Under the pieces are notes generated by a model. That model worked only from the letters and a program-made list of their open reading frames with translations. It was not told the origin of the DNA and did not search any database. Shown one piece after another: positions 11,098-22,847 of a stretch of DNA of 64,000 nt. The first letter of the stretch is position 1; the number at the start of each line of letters is the position of its first letter. The DNA is from Myxocyprinus asiaticus (lineage: Eukaryota > Chordata > Actinopteri > Cypriniformes > Catostomidae), in the NCBI RefSeq assembly GCF_019703515.2, contig NC_059348.1:25104156-25168155 (forward strand). Reading direction: 5' to 3'. The translations under genes and the position numbers were made by a program.

Positions 11098-13089
11098 ACA
11101 GACTGAAGACAGTCTTCTAAAGGAGACAGATGGTCTGGCAAAAACAATGCATCCACAAATCAGCAGCAGGGGAGAGAGACAATGTCAAGTTCATTTCATG
11201 GCTGTCAGGCATGACCTGTCAAGGTGATGTCAAGGTGGAAAACAATGGTTCCTCTTCTCTAACAGAGATGGACAGACATGACTATCAAAAAGTATCAACA
11301 CACCAGGCCTCTCCAAAGCTGTACTAAATACAGAGATAGTGAGGGGGAGGAGACGGACTCCTCAAAGGAAAATGAACTGACAAAATTGTAGTGCTTTTTA
11401 TGGGAACTGTAGGAATATAAGTCCCATCTTTCAGCTGAAAGAGCCAATATGCTTTTTGATAAAGGCATATGTTTACTCTCGAATGCAAATGTTCATTAGC
11501 TGGACCAGCCTTACAAATACTTTTTTTAATTGTGATTTGAGCTAAATAAGAAAAATGTATGATACTATTGTTAGATTTTATTGCAGATTTGAAATATACC
11601 ATTGCATTGGTATATTTAGTGTATTTAATGGCATTAGTCTTGACAAACAGTTTTAGAGATTTCAGTCTTTCCCCATGCAAGTAGAAGCTGTAATTGTATG
11701 CCCATTTCCTACATAAAAAATAGCTGCCCGTATATGTGGCCAAAATGGTCACAGAGCGAACTGACTAAATATACTCAAATTTTTCTTGAAAATATGGCTC
11801 ATGTTGCATTTACTGTAAATTAAATGTATTCTCAGGTAAAAATGTCAGTATGTAAAAATTCCTTGTTTGACTTTAATACTGATCACTAAGCCATGGCACT
11901 GACTAACTACTAACCCACTAACAGTATTTCACTGCATGCCATAAAACATAGAATATACCATGTAATCACATAGGCCTATGGATCTTTCATGAATAACAGA
12001 CAGAGACAGTTAGCACATGCACCTAACACCATTACCTACGTCCATCACACACATGCTAACAGGAAATGATTGTACATGTGAACATTTACTGAAAACAATG
12101 CATGCTCTGTCCTATTTAACGATCACCAGACACTGAATCTGCAAGGCAAAGAACTGCAAGTTTGTCATCTCTGTGAGGTTGCCATGGCAACTCTGCAGCA
12201 GACTCTGGACAGAATGAGAGTGTTTCCAATCAAAGCTTTTTTTCCCTCTAAGGTTAATGTGAGTACATTGTGTAGCCGGTGGCCTTGGTGGTGCTGCTTA
12301 TGAATCTAAAAATAACATGTACTGTAGTTTAGGCACTATTCATGCCTTCATGCTTGATGGGACAGAGGTGCAAAAAGCTTGTTCAGACATCTTGAGGTTA
12401 CCAGAAGGACAGAACATGTACGCTATTCTCGGACAAAGGATCTTTTTTACACATTGTAGCTCAAGCCACTGAAAATTTACATGTCTCTAGTACTTCTGTT
12501 ACAACACCACATTATGGTACAAGTTAACAACTGAGGCAGGCAAATAAAACTGAACTTTTAATGGAAGTCAGCCCATTATCGCGAGCCTGGGGTTTAACTG
12601 CAAAATGAAAACTCCCTCACTAACTCAATGAGGAAATTGTATTTCTGTTTCCTGCAGAGTTTTTCCTAATTTAATCGTATCGCCTTGGGAGGTGCAAAGA
12701 GCTACTTGGGAATAATGATGCGTAAATAAGTTGTAAAACTCAACTCATGCGAATTTGAAGAGAAGCACAACCTGACATGTAAATGAAGTTGTTCGGCTAT
12801 TATGATATCATTCATTCCTGTGAGAATCTAGTCTTTGCACTATAATGTTTAATGTAGAAAAATGAGCAGTTAGTCTGGATTTGTTCCCTGGGATGCTGCA
12901 CTAATTTATCCCTACCATTTATTTTCAATCTTTATGTCCCTCACAGAAAATTACAGTACTTTTTTTAGGTGAATTACTTTGCTAATGATAACAATATTCT
13001 TTGTGCACAGAATACTTTGTAAGGCAATGGGCTCTTGTCCAGAGATAATCAGCTGTGCACAGAATTCTGTAATTATTGATTATATTGTA
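11098..13089. other. non-coding, nothing recognised
   Basis: About 2 kb of AT-rich intergenic DNA. Short frames of 60-140 codons exist (for example 11324-11752 minus) but lack splice sites, domains or compositional bias of coding sequence. Confidence 0.4.
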
Positions 13090-13205
13090 TGCATTCACCT
13101 TCATGTTGTTCCAAACACGTTTGACTTTCTTTCCTCTGAGGAACACAAAAGGAGATGTTTGGGAGAATGTCAGCCTGAGTCATCATTTACTTTCATTGCA
13201 TTTTA
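13090..13205. repeat. half of an Angel-like element
   Basis: Carries the typical run ccttcatgttgttccaaac, tgactttctttcctctgagg and catcatttactttcattgca, as in other copies of this family in the window, but without a matching opposite arm. Confidence 0.6.
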
Positions 13206-15312
13206 ATGTACAATGAAAGAAAACTGTAAAATGTATCAGTAATGAAGCAGTTGTCATCATCATTCAAGCTCATTCATTCAGCAGCTGTTTTTTTCCTCCC
13301 CTCCCTCAGTGAGTAGATCACTTGCTGTTTTTATATGCTTCTCACCTTAGTGTGCAGCGTGCAGTGTGCACCATGTCCTCAGACAGTGCAGACAAGTGTT
13401 ATTTCATGTCTCTCAGTTTTTGTCTGGCTTTTACCTTTGTGTAGGATAAAACATTTATTTATGCTTTTCATTCCAGTCATCTGTTTTATGTTTGTTGTTG
13501 TCACATCAGTTTCCTAATTTTCAGTTATTCATATTTAACTTTGTCCTTTTAGACTGATCTCACAAAAAAATCTGTGGCAGGAGGTTGAATGTTTTGTCTG
13601 CTAAATTCGGGGTATGTATTCCATATATCCAAACTTCCCCTCCCAGTGGCCAAAGCTGGAACTACGGTCACAACATACTCAGACCAAAACAAAATCCTTT
13701 CACTTTCTTCTTTGTAAATCTGGGATGTACTGTCAAAGGCACAGGATGGGTGTTTTTGGGGCACGAATATTCACCGCATGGTGGCTCTTGTCCAGAATTC
13801 GGAACACTGAATACAAATATGGGTGGCAAAACATTCATAACTAACATGTTGATTTCACGTGTGATCCTGTTGCTCCTTTAGCTGCAACATCTGAAAATGG
13901 CGAGTTTGGAAAATGTAGGTCAAAACAAGTGAGACCCCAAAATCCTGTTTCTGTAAAAGGATGCACAGACAGTCTTTGGGAATGCAAGATATTGTTGATG
14001 TAACAGCAACTGCAAATCTTTGGTGTTTACTAAAATACATTGAATTTACGCCAATGAAATCTGGGTTATCAGTTCACAGCAACATCTTTTTCTTTTTTTT
14101 TTCTCTCTTTTCAATATTATATATTATATAATAAATAATAATTAATCACTATAATAAAAAATAGAGATACCAAAATTGTGCTATGTTTGCAATGTGAACA
14201 TTCAGATTCGTCCTTGCAAACTTACTGCAATGGTGTCCCTCATGTATAATGGACAGGAAGTGAATGAGGTGGCACTGATACGCTGAGACTGTGTTGGACT
14301 GATTAGAAAGGACATGTCCTGCTGAGACCCTCAATCATCTTTAGCTCATCCATGAATGACACTCATTAAGAATAGCCTTGACAGGCACAAACTCTTAACA
14401 GAACTCAGGATGTGTGTAATGGCTGTGTATAGTCAGCATATCTGCATGCCAACATGGCTGTGAGTTTGAAATCACTGTAAACATTTATCTCTCAACACTT
14501 GTATGTATATCATTGTGTGTCATCCAGTATAGCAGACTCTCGAATGGATTTCTGTTGCTGCAGGGCTTAATTACAGTAATAAAAAAATATAATCAGATTA
14601 CCAAAGGAAATCTAAAACTGACATTGACTCAAGAAAGATGCTAGTAAGTGTGCAATAACTGTTACTATACAGATGTGACATTTCACAGGTGACTGCTCAC
14701 CTGTCTTCAAACAATATTTCTCAGCAGTTAGTGACATACTGCATATGCTGTAACATCCATATACTGCAATTTCCCTTCTTTCATTAACATATATCAATTA
14801 AATTCCCTTTTGCAATGACATTTCTCCTATTTTGATTATGAATAGTTAATACAACCTAAGAAATGCTTGTGATTACAGCAAAACTATAATCACTTTTCTT
14901 TTCAGCCCTTTTTTTCAAAGTTAGCAGCATGACATTCTATGTAGGGCACTCGAGAACATGCAATCCACCATTGCCCATGTGAAAATTCGCCATAGCAACC
15001 ATGCCACTGAAGCAAGTGGAGCATCATTCACTGCAATAGACAACTCAGCTTGACACAGCACAGCCCAAATACACTCAAATCCCTGCATATTGCCGATCAA
15101 GCTTTCTACGAGTACAGTATTCACCTCTGCATTATTAATTAAGCAATCAATTATGCATTCAGAATCAGCTTTATTGCCAGGTATGCTTACACATACAAGG
15201 AATTTGTTTTGGTGACAGGAGCTTCCAGTGCACAACAATACAATACAGCAACAAGACATAGATAATAGTAAAATATAATAAAAAAAAAAAAAAAATGAAT
15301 AGAAAATAAAGG
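13206..15312. other. non-coding, nothing recognised apart from simple repeats
   Basis: No exon-like frame. 13549-13860 resembles moderately repetitive fish DNA but I cannot name it. An A-run at 15280-15295 precedes a TA tract. Confidence 0.35.
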
Positions 15313-15336
15313 TATATATATATATATATATATACA
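15313..15336. repeat. (TA)n tract, left flank of a Tc1-like element
   Basis: About 11 TA units directly abut the terminal repeat of the Tc1-like element. A longer TA tract abuts its other end. Confidence 0.9.
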
Positions 15337-16952
15337 CACAGTGCATCCGGAACGTATTCACAGCGCTTCACTTTTTCCACATATTGTTATGTTACAGCCT
15401 TATTCCAAAATGGATTAAATTCATTATTTTCCTCAATTCTACAAACAATACCCCATAATGACAAAGTGAAAGTTTGTTTGAAATATTTGCAAATGTATTA
15501 AAAAAAAAAAACGGGGGGGGGGGGGCGGGGGGAACAAGTACATAAGTATTCACAGCCTTTGCTCAATACTTTGTTGAAGCACCTTTGGCACCAATTACAG
15601 CCTCAAGTCTTTTTGAGTATGATGCTACAAGCTTGGCACACCTATTTTTGGGCAGTTTCTCCCATTCTTCTTTGCAGGACCTCTCAAGCTCCATCAGGTT
15701 GGATGGGGAGCGTCAGTGCACAGCCATTTTCAGATCTCTCCAGAGATGTTCAATCGGGTTCAAGTCTGGGCTCTGGCTAGGCCACTCAAGGACATTAACA
15801 GAGTTGTCCCGTAGCCACTCCTTTGTTATCTTGGCTGTGTGCTTAGGGTCGTTGTCCTGTTGGAAGATGAACCATCGCCCCAGTCTGAGGTCCAGAGCGC
15901 TCTGGAGCAGGTTTTCATCAAAGATGTCTCTGAACATTGCTGCATTCATCTTTCCCTCGATCCTGACTAGTCTCCCAGTTCCTACCGCTGAAAAACATCC
16001 CCACAGCATGATGCTGCCACCACCATGCTTCACTGTGGGGATGGTATTGGCTAGGTGATGAGCGGTGCCTGGTTTCCTCCAGACATAACATTTGCCATTG
16101 AGGCCAAAGAGTTCAATCTTTGCTTCTCATGGTCTGAGAGTCCTTCAGGTGCCTTTTGGCAAACTCCAGGGGGGCTGTCATGTGCCTTTTACTGAGGAGT
16201 GGCTTCCGTCTGGCCACTCTACCATACAGGCCTGATTGGTGGAGTGCTGCAGAGATGGTTGTTCTTCTGGAAGGTTCTCCTCTCTCCACAGAGAAACGCT
16301 GGAGCTCTGTCAGAGTGACCATCAGGTTCCTGGTCACCTCCCTGACTAAGGCCCTTCTCCCCCGATCGCTCAGTTTGGCCGGGCGGCCAGCTCTAGGAAG
16401 AGTCCTGGTGGTTCCAAACTTCTTCCATTTACAGATGATGGAGGCCACTGTGCTCATTGGGACCTTCAATGCTGCAGAAATTTCTCTGTACCCTTCCCCA
16501 GATCTGTGCCTCGATACAATCCTGTCTTGGAGGTCTACAGGCAATTCCTTGGACTTCATGGCTTGGTTTGTGCTCTGACATGCACTGTTAACTGTGGGAC
16601 CTTATATAGACAGGTGTGTGCCTTTCCAAATCATGTCCAATCAACTGAATTTAGCACAGGTGGACTCCAATCAAGTTGTAGAAACATCTCAAGGATGATC
16701 AGTGGAAACAGGATGCACCTGAGCTCAATTTTGAGTGTCATGGCAAAGGCTGTGAATACTTATGTACATGTGATTTTTTTCTTTTTTTTATATAAATTTG
16801 CAAAGATTTCAAACAAACTTCTTTCACGTTGTCATTATGGGGTATTGTTTGTAGAATTTTAGGAAAATCATGAATTTAATCCATTTTGGAATAAGGCTGT
16901 AACATAACTAAATGTGGAAAAAGTGAAGCGCTGTGAATACTTTCCGGATGCA

Positions 16953-16957
<5 letters not shown>
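15337..16957 (-). mobile_element. Tc1-like transposon, family B copy 1 (minus strand)
   Basis: Terminal inverted repeats begin cacagtgcatccgg and end ccggatgcactgta; the subterminal sequence attcacagcgcttcactttt is shared by both ends. The minus strand codes for a transposase in two pieces. 16113-16559 holds the paired helix-turn-helix region (DRIVSRHRSGEGYREISAAL, then RAGRPAKLSDRGRRAL). 15713-16033 holds the catalytic part with [24 protein letters not shown] (second Asp) and [13 protein letters not shown] (final Glu). The pieces are in different frames and the second stops early at MAVH, where copy 2 reads on with Arg. A G/C-rich run lies at 15512-15531. Confidence 0.9.
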
Positions 16958-17020
<63 letters not shown>

Positions 17021-17025
17021 TATAA
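16954..17025. repeat. (TA)n tract, right flank of a Tc1-like element
   Basis: About 30 TA units with few breaks directly follow the right terminal repeat of the family B copy 1 element. Confidence 0.9.
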
Positions 17026-18539
17026 ATATATATACTATAAATGAACATGTTCATTTCTGCATATTGTTTCTGTTTCCTAATGTGCTGATGTTACATTGTT
17101 TTGTTTGTGTCTGGGTGTGCTGGGATGTCAAGTGCATATGTAAAGGTAGGCATAGGTGTGTCACAACCTCTGTCAAAGAACATCGAAGTGTTATTTGACG
17201 CTGCCACAAAACCTTTGTTAAAGCAAATTGAAGTGTGTGATTAAGGCTACATTAAAGGCATTAGCATAATAAAACAGCCTGTTCCGATGGTGCAGCGAAT
17301 CCATTGTTATTTTTAAGCCCAAATGAGTCTGGACAGAATCAGAGACAAGATCTGCTTTTGAAGGTTCCACAATAATTCACATTGTTGTATTGTAGACCTG
17401 CCAATAGACTTTTCTCAATCCATCACATGTACGTGTTTCAGAGAGTAGTTCTTGATACATCATTGGAGTGCAGCAGCAACTTAAAAAAACAAGCTCTCAT
17501 TTCAAGTTTTTCATGGTCAACCCACTTACATTATGAGGGCATAAGAGGGATCATATTTTGCACAGTTGAGTTATAGTGTTTTCAAGAATAACACTGTCAG
17601 AGTTAAGTAACTGTATATTAGATATTTTTTTCATGAGGAGTTTGCAACCACCTGGTGTGAAAATCCTTTCATGAGGAGCAATGCCATCTGCTGGTATATT
17701 GAATATAGCACAATTTCTAAATTATACATTTTTGAATATCATGTTTTTTAAACAGTTATTTGGAAGAATGTGTATGGAAATGTGTAAAGAATAGTTACAT
17801 TAGAAATGTTTCTTCAAAAATATCATGAACCTGTCAAAACAAACTAAATAATAAATATTTGAAAGACCACAAATAAATATATTTAAATATATTAGAATCA
17901 TCCGCAACTTCATTTGAGACTGGTAGACAGAACAAAACTGCTATAAACAGGAATCTATTCATGTGCAAGCTTTAGATTTACATTTACTTTCCACTTAAGG
18001 TAGTACTAAAGCTAATTTGCCTGAATCAATCTGTCAATGACCAGGCCCCTTAGAACAACTAGTTAATGACAGGCTGCTAGAATGTGTTGTCCATGGCAAT
18101 AGCACCAACACTGAACAACATAAGTTGAGGTTTCGGGAGTTTTGCCTACTCTTTTGCAGTTGAACAGGGGCTATATACCTCAGAGTAATCTTAGATTATT
18201 ATTTTTGTCATACAAAGACCTTATTTGAAATATACAATATTTTTGATGTGGCTCATCAAGAAATCAACCAGGGGTGTAAAATACATGTGTAATTGTACTA
18301 AAGCATTTTTGGGGGGGAATTTGTACTCAGGCACTTTTGAAATCTAATACATTTAAACTCAATTGCATTTCTAAGAGACATTTTACTCCTTACAATTTCA
18401 TTTAGACCTTCAAATTACATGTTCCGGAGAGCCACATGATGCCATGCAAAAGGCAGACGTGTAAGAGACAGCTCTGTGCACTTTGCTAATTTTTTTAATT
18501 ATTTTCATGATATAATCCGGTGAAACTCAATACACCCAG
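17026..18539. other. non-coding, nothing recognised
   Basis: AT-rich spacer. The part from about 18285 to 18440 has a G-run and motifs of a repetitive element (tgtactcaggcacttttga) but no boundaries could be set. No exon-like frame. Confidence 0.35.
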
Positions 18540-18565
18540 TTACACATTTACTGTTTGAGGTAAAC

Positions 18566-19410
18566 ATGGCAAGGAAGTCAAAATCCTCAGGCTCTGGAGA
18601 CATTAAAAGTCACTTATGGGTTCAAGATGAAAGCCCAGACAGGCCTGTGGGCCTGGGACTCAATTTGGATGGCGCAGCGGGAGAAGAAATCCAGCGTCAA
18701 CTGTCCAACATGTCGGTGATGTTGACGAAGGTACTTGAGGACTTGGAGGATCTCGCTGTAATACGTCGATCGATTACGGCGATGGGAAAAAAATTCTCTG
18801 AACTAGTCACAAGAGTGACAGCTGTTGAAAAACAACTTGATTATTTGGAGTCATCAGAGAGGGAATTAGCCGCTAATCTGCCCGCGACCAAAGTTGATTT
18901 GGAACGTCTTCTTGAAAAGCTTGAATATCTTGAGAATAGAAGCCGCAGGAATAACATTCAAATTGTTGGAATTCCTGAGCATGAGGAGGGCAAAGATATG
19001 GTGAAATTCCTAGAGGAGCTTTTCCCGAGTCTGCTCGACATAACAGGCCACAAGCTGGAAATCGAGCGAGCTCACAGAGTCCCGGCTCGCAGATCTGCTG
19101 AGGGAGACAGGCCCGATCGATTCTGGCCACATTTTTGAAATCATCCGATGAAGATCTCGTGTTGCGCCAGGCGAGGAGCAAAGGAAAACTTTCTTGGAAG
19201 AATTACAATATTTTCTTGTTCCCGGACTTTGCAAACTCGACAAGAAAGAAACGTGATCGGTTTAAAGAATGCAAGAAACTCTTACATCAGCGGAAGATCA
19301 CTTTTGCTCTGATGTTTCCGGCCAGACTGAGAATAAACACCAAGGACAGCAGCAAAGTATTTACATGTCCCAATCAGGCAATGTCTTTTATTGAAAAAAT
19401 GGGTGAGTAA
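18566..19410 (+). pseudogene. L1-like ORF1 protein (RNA-binding), frameshifted
   Basis: The first frame (18566-19138) contains a heptad-like coiled-coil region (about residues 50-130), then the RNA-recognition start YLENRSRRNNIQIVGIPE and EIERAHRVPA, both hallmarks of L1 ORF1p. At about 19135 the frame shifts and the C-terminal domain continues in 19135-19410 (SWKNYNIFLFPDFA, then KRDRFKECKKLLH and PARLRINTKD). ORF1p is a trimeric nucleic acid chaperone in the L1 particle. The start ATG at 18566 gives MARKSKSSGS. The Tc1-like element sits about 40 bp after the ORF1 stop. Confidence 0.75.
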
Positions 19411-19450
19411 CCATTGGGTGTTTTTCTTGTGAGTTGATTGACTCACTGTA

Positions 19451-21100
19451 TACAGTGCATCTGGAAAGTATTCACAGCGCTTCACTTTTTCCACATTTTG
19501 TTATGTTACAGCCTTATTCCAAAATAAATTAAATTCATTATTTTCCTCAAAATTCTACAAACAATACCCCATAATGACAATGTGAAAGAAGTTTGTTTGA
19601 AATCTTAGCAAATTTATTAAAAATAAAAAACGAAAAAAAATCACATGTACATAAGTATTCACAGCCTTTGCCATGACATTCAAAATTGAGCTCAGGTGCA
19701 TCTTGTTTCCACTGATCATCCTTGAGATGTTTCTACAACTTGATTGGAGTCCACCTGTGGTAAATTCAGTTGATTGGACATGATTTGGAAAGGCACACAC
19801 CTGTCTATATAAGGTCCCACAGTTAACAGTGCATGTCAGAGCACAAACCAAGCCATGGAATTGCCTTTAGACCTCCGAGACAGGATTGTATCGAGGCACA
19901 GATCTGGGGAAGGGTACAGAAACATTTCTGCAGCATTGAAGGTCCCAGTGAGCACAGTGGCCTCCATCATCCATAAATGGAAGAAGTTTGGAACCACCAG
20001 GACTCTTCCTAGAGCTGGCCGCCTGGCCAAACTGAGCGATCGGGGGAGAAGGGCCTTAGTCAGGGAGGTGACCAAGAACCCGATGGTCACTCTGACAGTG
20101 CTCCAGCATTTCTCTGTGGAGAGAGGAGAACCTTCCAGAAGAACAACCATCTCTGCAGCACTCCACCAATCAGGCCTGTATGGTAGAGTGGCCAGACGGA
20201 AGCCACTCCTCAGTAAAAGGCACATGACAGCCCGCCTGGAGTTTGCGAAAAGGCACCTGAAGGACTCTCAGACCATGAGAAACAAAATTCTCTGGTCTGA
20301 TGAAACAAAGATTGAACTCTTTGGCCTGAATGGCAAGCGTCATGTCTGGGGGAAACCAGGTACCGCTCATCACCTGGCCAATACCATCCCTACAGTGAAG
20401 CATGGTGGTGGCAGCATCATGCTGTGGGGATGTTTTTCAGTGGCAGGAACTGGGAAACTAGTCAGGATCGAGGGAAAGATGAATGCAGCAATGTACAGAG
20501 ACATCCTTGATGAAAACCTGCTCTAGAGCGCTCTGGACCTCAGACTGGGGCGATGGTTCATCTTCCAACAGGACAATGACCCTAAGCACACAGCCAAGAT
20601 AACAAAGGAGTAGCTACGGGACAACTCTGTGAATGTCCTTGAGTGGCCCAGCCAGAGCCCAGACTTGAACCCGATTGAACATCTCTGGAGAGATCTGAAA
20701 ATGGCTGTTCACCGACGCTCCCCATCCAACCTGATGGAGCTTGAGAGGTCCTGCAAAGAAGAATGGGAGAAACTGCCCAAAAATAGGTGTGCCAAGCTTG
20801 TAGCATCATACTCAACTTGCAAGACAAGACTTGAGGCTGTAATTGGTGCCAAAGGTGCTTCAACAAAGTATTGAGCAAAGGCTGTGAATACTTATGTACA
20901 TGTGATTTTTTTTTCTTTTCGTTTTTTATTTTTAATAAATTTGCAAAGATTTCAAACAAACTTCTTTCACGTTGTCATTATGGGTATTGTTTGTAGAATT
21001 TTGAGGAAAATAATGAATTTAATCCATTTTGGAATAAGGCTGTAACATAGCAAAATGTGGAAAAAGTGAAGCACTGTGAATGCTTTCTGGATGCACTGTA
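19451..21100 (+). mobile_element. Tc1-like transposon, family B copy 2 (plus strand)
   Basis: Begins tacagtgcatctgg and ends ctggatgcactgta, with TA on each side; length 1650 bp. It is closely related to copy 1 at 15337-16957 but lies in the opposite direction. It is inserted in an L1-like LINE between ORF1 and ORF2, so it is younger than that LINE. The ends carry the same subterminal motif (attcacagcgcttcactttt). Confidence 0.92.
19855..20874 (+). pseudogene. Tc1-like transposase with two in-frame stop codons
   Basis: One frame runs from the ATG at 19855 to the stop at 20872-20874 and would give about 339 residues, the usual length for a Tc1 transposase. It is broken only by TAG at 20524-20526 and TAG at about 20611. 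The N-terminal paired-like helix-turn-helix (DRIVSRHRSGEGYRNISAAL) and basic linker (RAGRLAKLSDRGRR) are followed by the DDE core: WSDETKIELFG (first Asp), [11 protein letters not shown] (second Asp) and [14 protein letters not shown] (Glu). Copy 1 still has sense codons at the two stop positions (Gln and Trp), so both are point changes. Confidence 0.88.
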
Positions 21101-22071
21101 TACTCTGGCTTTCGGAGGAAGCTGGGCGCCATTTTTGTTTCTTTTTGTGTTGGCTCCGCCGAGTGGTTGGAGTTTGTTTTGTTTTGTGGATTAACACTTT
21201 TCCTTAAAGAAACTTTTGCATTGACTGAAGATCACATTTACAATGAAGTTCCCGGGTAGATTGAGAATAGACACTATGGATGACCGCAAAATATCTACAT
21301 GCCCACACAAAGGATGTCTTTTGTAAAGTTGGCGGACTGTGTAAATCATGGGATATACTTTTATGTGGCCTCCAAGTGAATTGACTCTTGACCATCCGAG
21401 GAACCGTGATGCGTGTTTCGTTTCCTTTTGTGCTGGTCCCACCTAGCGGTTGGAGCTTGTTTTGTTAAATAACACTACTTCGGGACAGTTATGGATGAAT
21501 CTGTCAGTTCCTTGTGATTATGCCTCCTGTTGGCTGGAGTATGATTTGTGGAGTATTTTCGTGGGACATTGGAATGATTATGTCATCTGCTGCACTCATC
21601 AGCTGGCTCACTGAACACTTGAATCACTTGTTTGTTTGACCGAGGAAACTGAGCAGCTTTATATTGGCTGGAATTTGTTTTGTGAAGGGACAGACCTTCG
21701 AGACAGTCCTGTGAATGAGTCTACATGTTCTTTGTGTTTATTCTGCCTATTGGCTGGGGTTTGTTTTACAAAATATTTGATGTTATTTCATTTTGCCTTA
21801 CATATTTGTGAGGCAAAATTGAGCAATCCGATGACAAAGTTGTCGCGGGGGCTCTCGTAGGCATACATGGACTCTTTGAGTTTAAAGGGATTGGCGCCGG
21901 TTGGCACTTTCGTGCATGGGGTTAATGCGCACGTTTTTCTTTTTCTGTTTGTTTTGTTCGGGGGGAAGTTCGGGGTTTTATTGTTGCATTAATGTTGAAA
22001 TGTGGTCTTCATAATTTTGTCTTTGGCACACAATTTATTTTTTCTATTATATCAAAATGTCAAATGTTAAT
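21101..22071 (+). repeat. L1 inter-ORF spacer with imperfect tandem repeats
   Basis: A motif reading ttggctggagtttgttttg, with variants, recurs at about 21164, 21446, 21530, 21664 and 21750. A longer unit with cttcgggacagt, a gaatgaatct-like run and a cttgtg/ttatgcct-like run is seen at 21478-21551 and again, diverged, at 21688-21771. Near the start, 21243-21325 repeats the end of ORF1 (compare PGRLRIDTMDD with PARLRINTKDS). No long frame is open. Confidence 0.6.
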
Positions 22072-22742
22072 ATGAGTGTACTATCTCTCTCCACATGGAA
22101 TGTGAATGGGTTGGGGCACCCCATAAAAAGAAGAAAGGTTATTTCTTTTCTTAAACTGATATAGTGTTTCTTCAAGAAATACATCTTTCCCCGCAGGAAG
22201 CTGAAAAATTTGGGAAGATATGGGGTGGACATGTTTTTTTTAGTGTTTGCTCAAGTAAGAGCAAGGGAGTCATTATATTGGTAAATAAACATTTACAATT
22301 CAAATGTCTCAAACAGATTAATGATACATTAGGAAGAGTCATTGTTTTAGCAGAAATTCAGGGGCAAAGTCTGATTTTGGCTAATATTTATGCACCTAAC
22401 GCTGATGATCAGAGCTTTTTTATAGATCTTGAAGGGAGGTTGCAAGCCACTGGCACCCCTCATGATATAATTTTGGGAGGAGACTTTAAACTTTTGATGG
22501 ACTCAGTCCTTGATCATAGTGAAGCAAAAGTGTGTAAGCCCCCTAGAGCAACATTGACACTTCACAGGATGTGTAAAAATCTTGGTCTTACAGATATTTG
22601 GAGACTTTTGAACCCATCTGGTAGAGACTATAAATTTTTTTCATCAGTCCATAAGATTTATTCTAGAATAGATTTTTTTAAAATATCCAAATCCCTCATT
22701 TCATCTGTTGTTGATTGCTCAATTGGAAATATCTTAGTCTAA
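22072..22742 (+). pseudogene. L1-like ORF2, AP endonuclease domain
   Basis: Starts MSVLSLSTWNVNGLG, containing the N-V-N-G box. A stop at about 22160 is followed in another frame by the Q-E box (VFLQEIHLSPQEAEKF), GVIILVNKHL, ILANIYAPNADDQ, the box IILGGDFKLLMD (usually GGDFN) and YSRIDFFKIS. The final SDH-type box falls across a TAA at 22741 (read DHAL just after). This domain nicks target DNA for target-primed reverse transcription. It is inactivated by at least one frameshift and one stop. Confidence 0.75.
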
Positions 22743-22847
22743 GATCATGCCCTGGTGAGTTTAGAGGTGCTGCCACATATAGAGAAAAATAAATCATATA
22801 GTTGGCGCCTTAATGTATCCCTTTAGCAAAATCCTGATTTCCAACAA

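Noticed and set aside
11324..11752. 142-codon minus-strand frame
   Set aside because: No recognisable family or splice site in AT-rich intergenic DNA.
16156..16862. Plus-strand frames at 16156-16578 and 16506-16862
   Set aside because: They are the antisense of the Tc1-like transposase and its terminal repeat.
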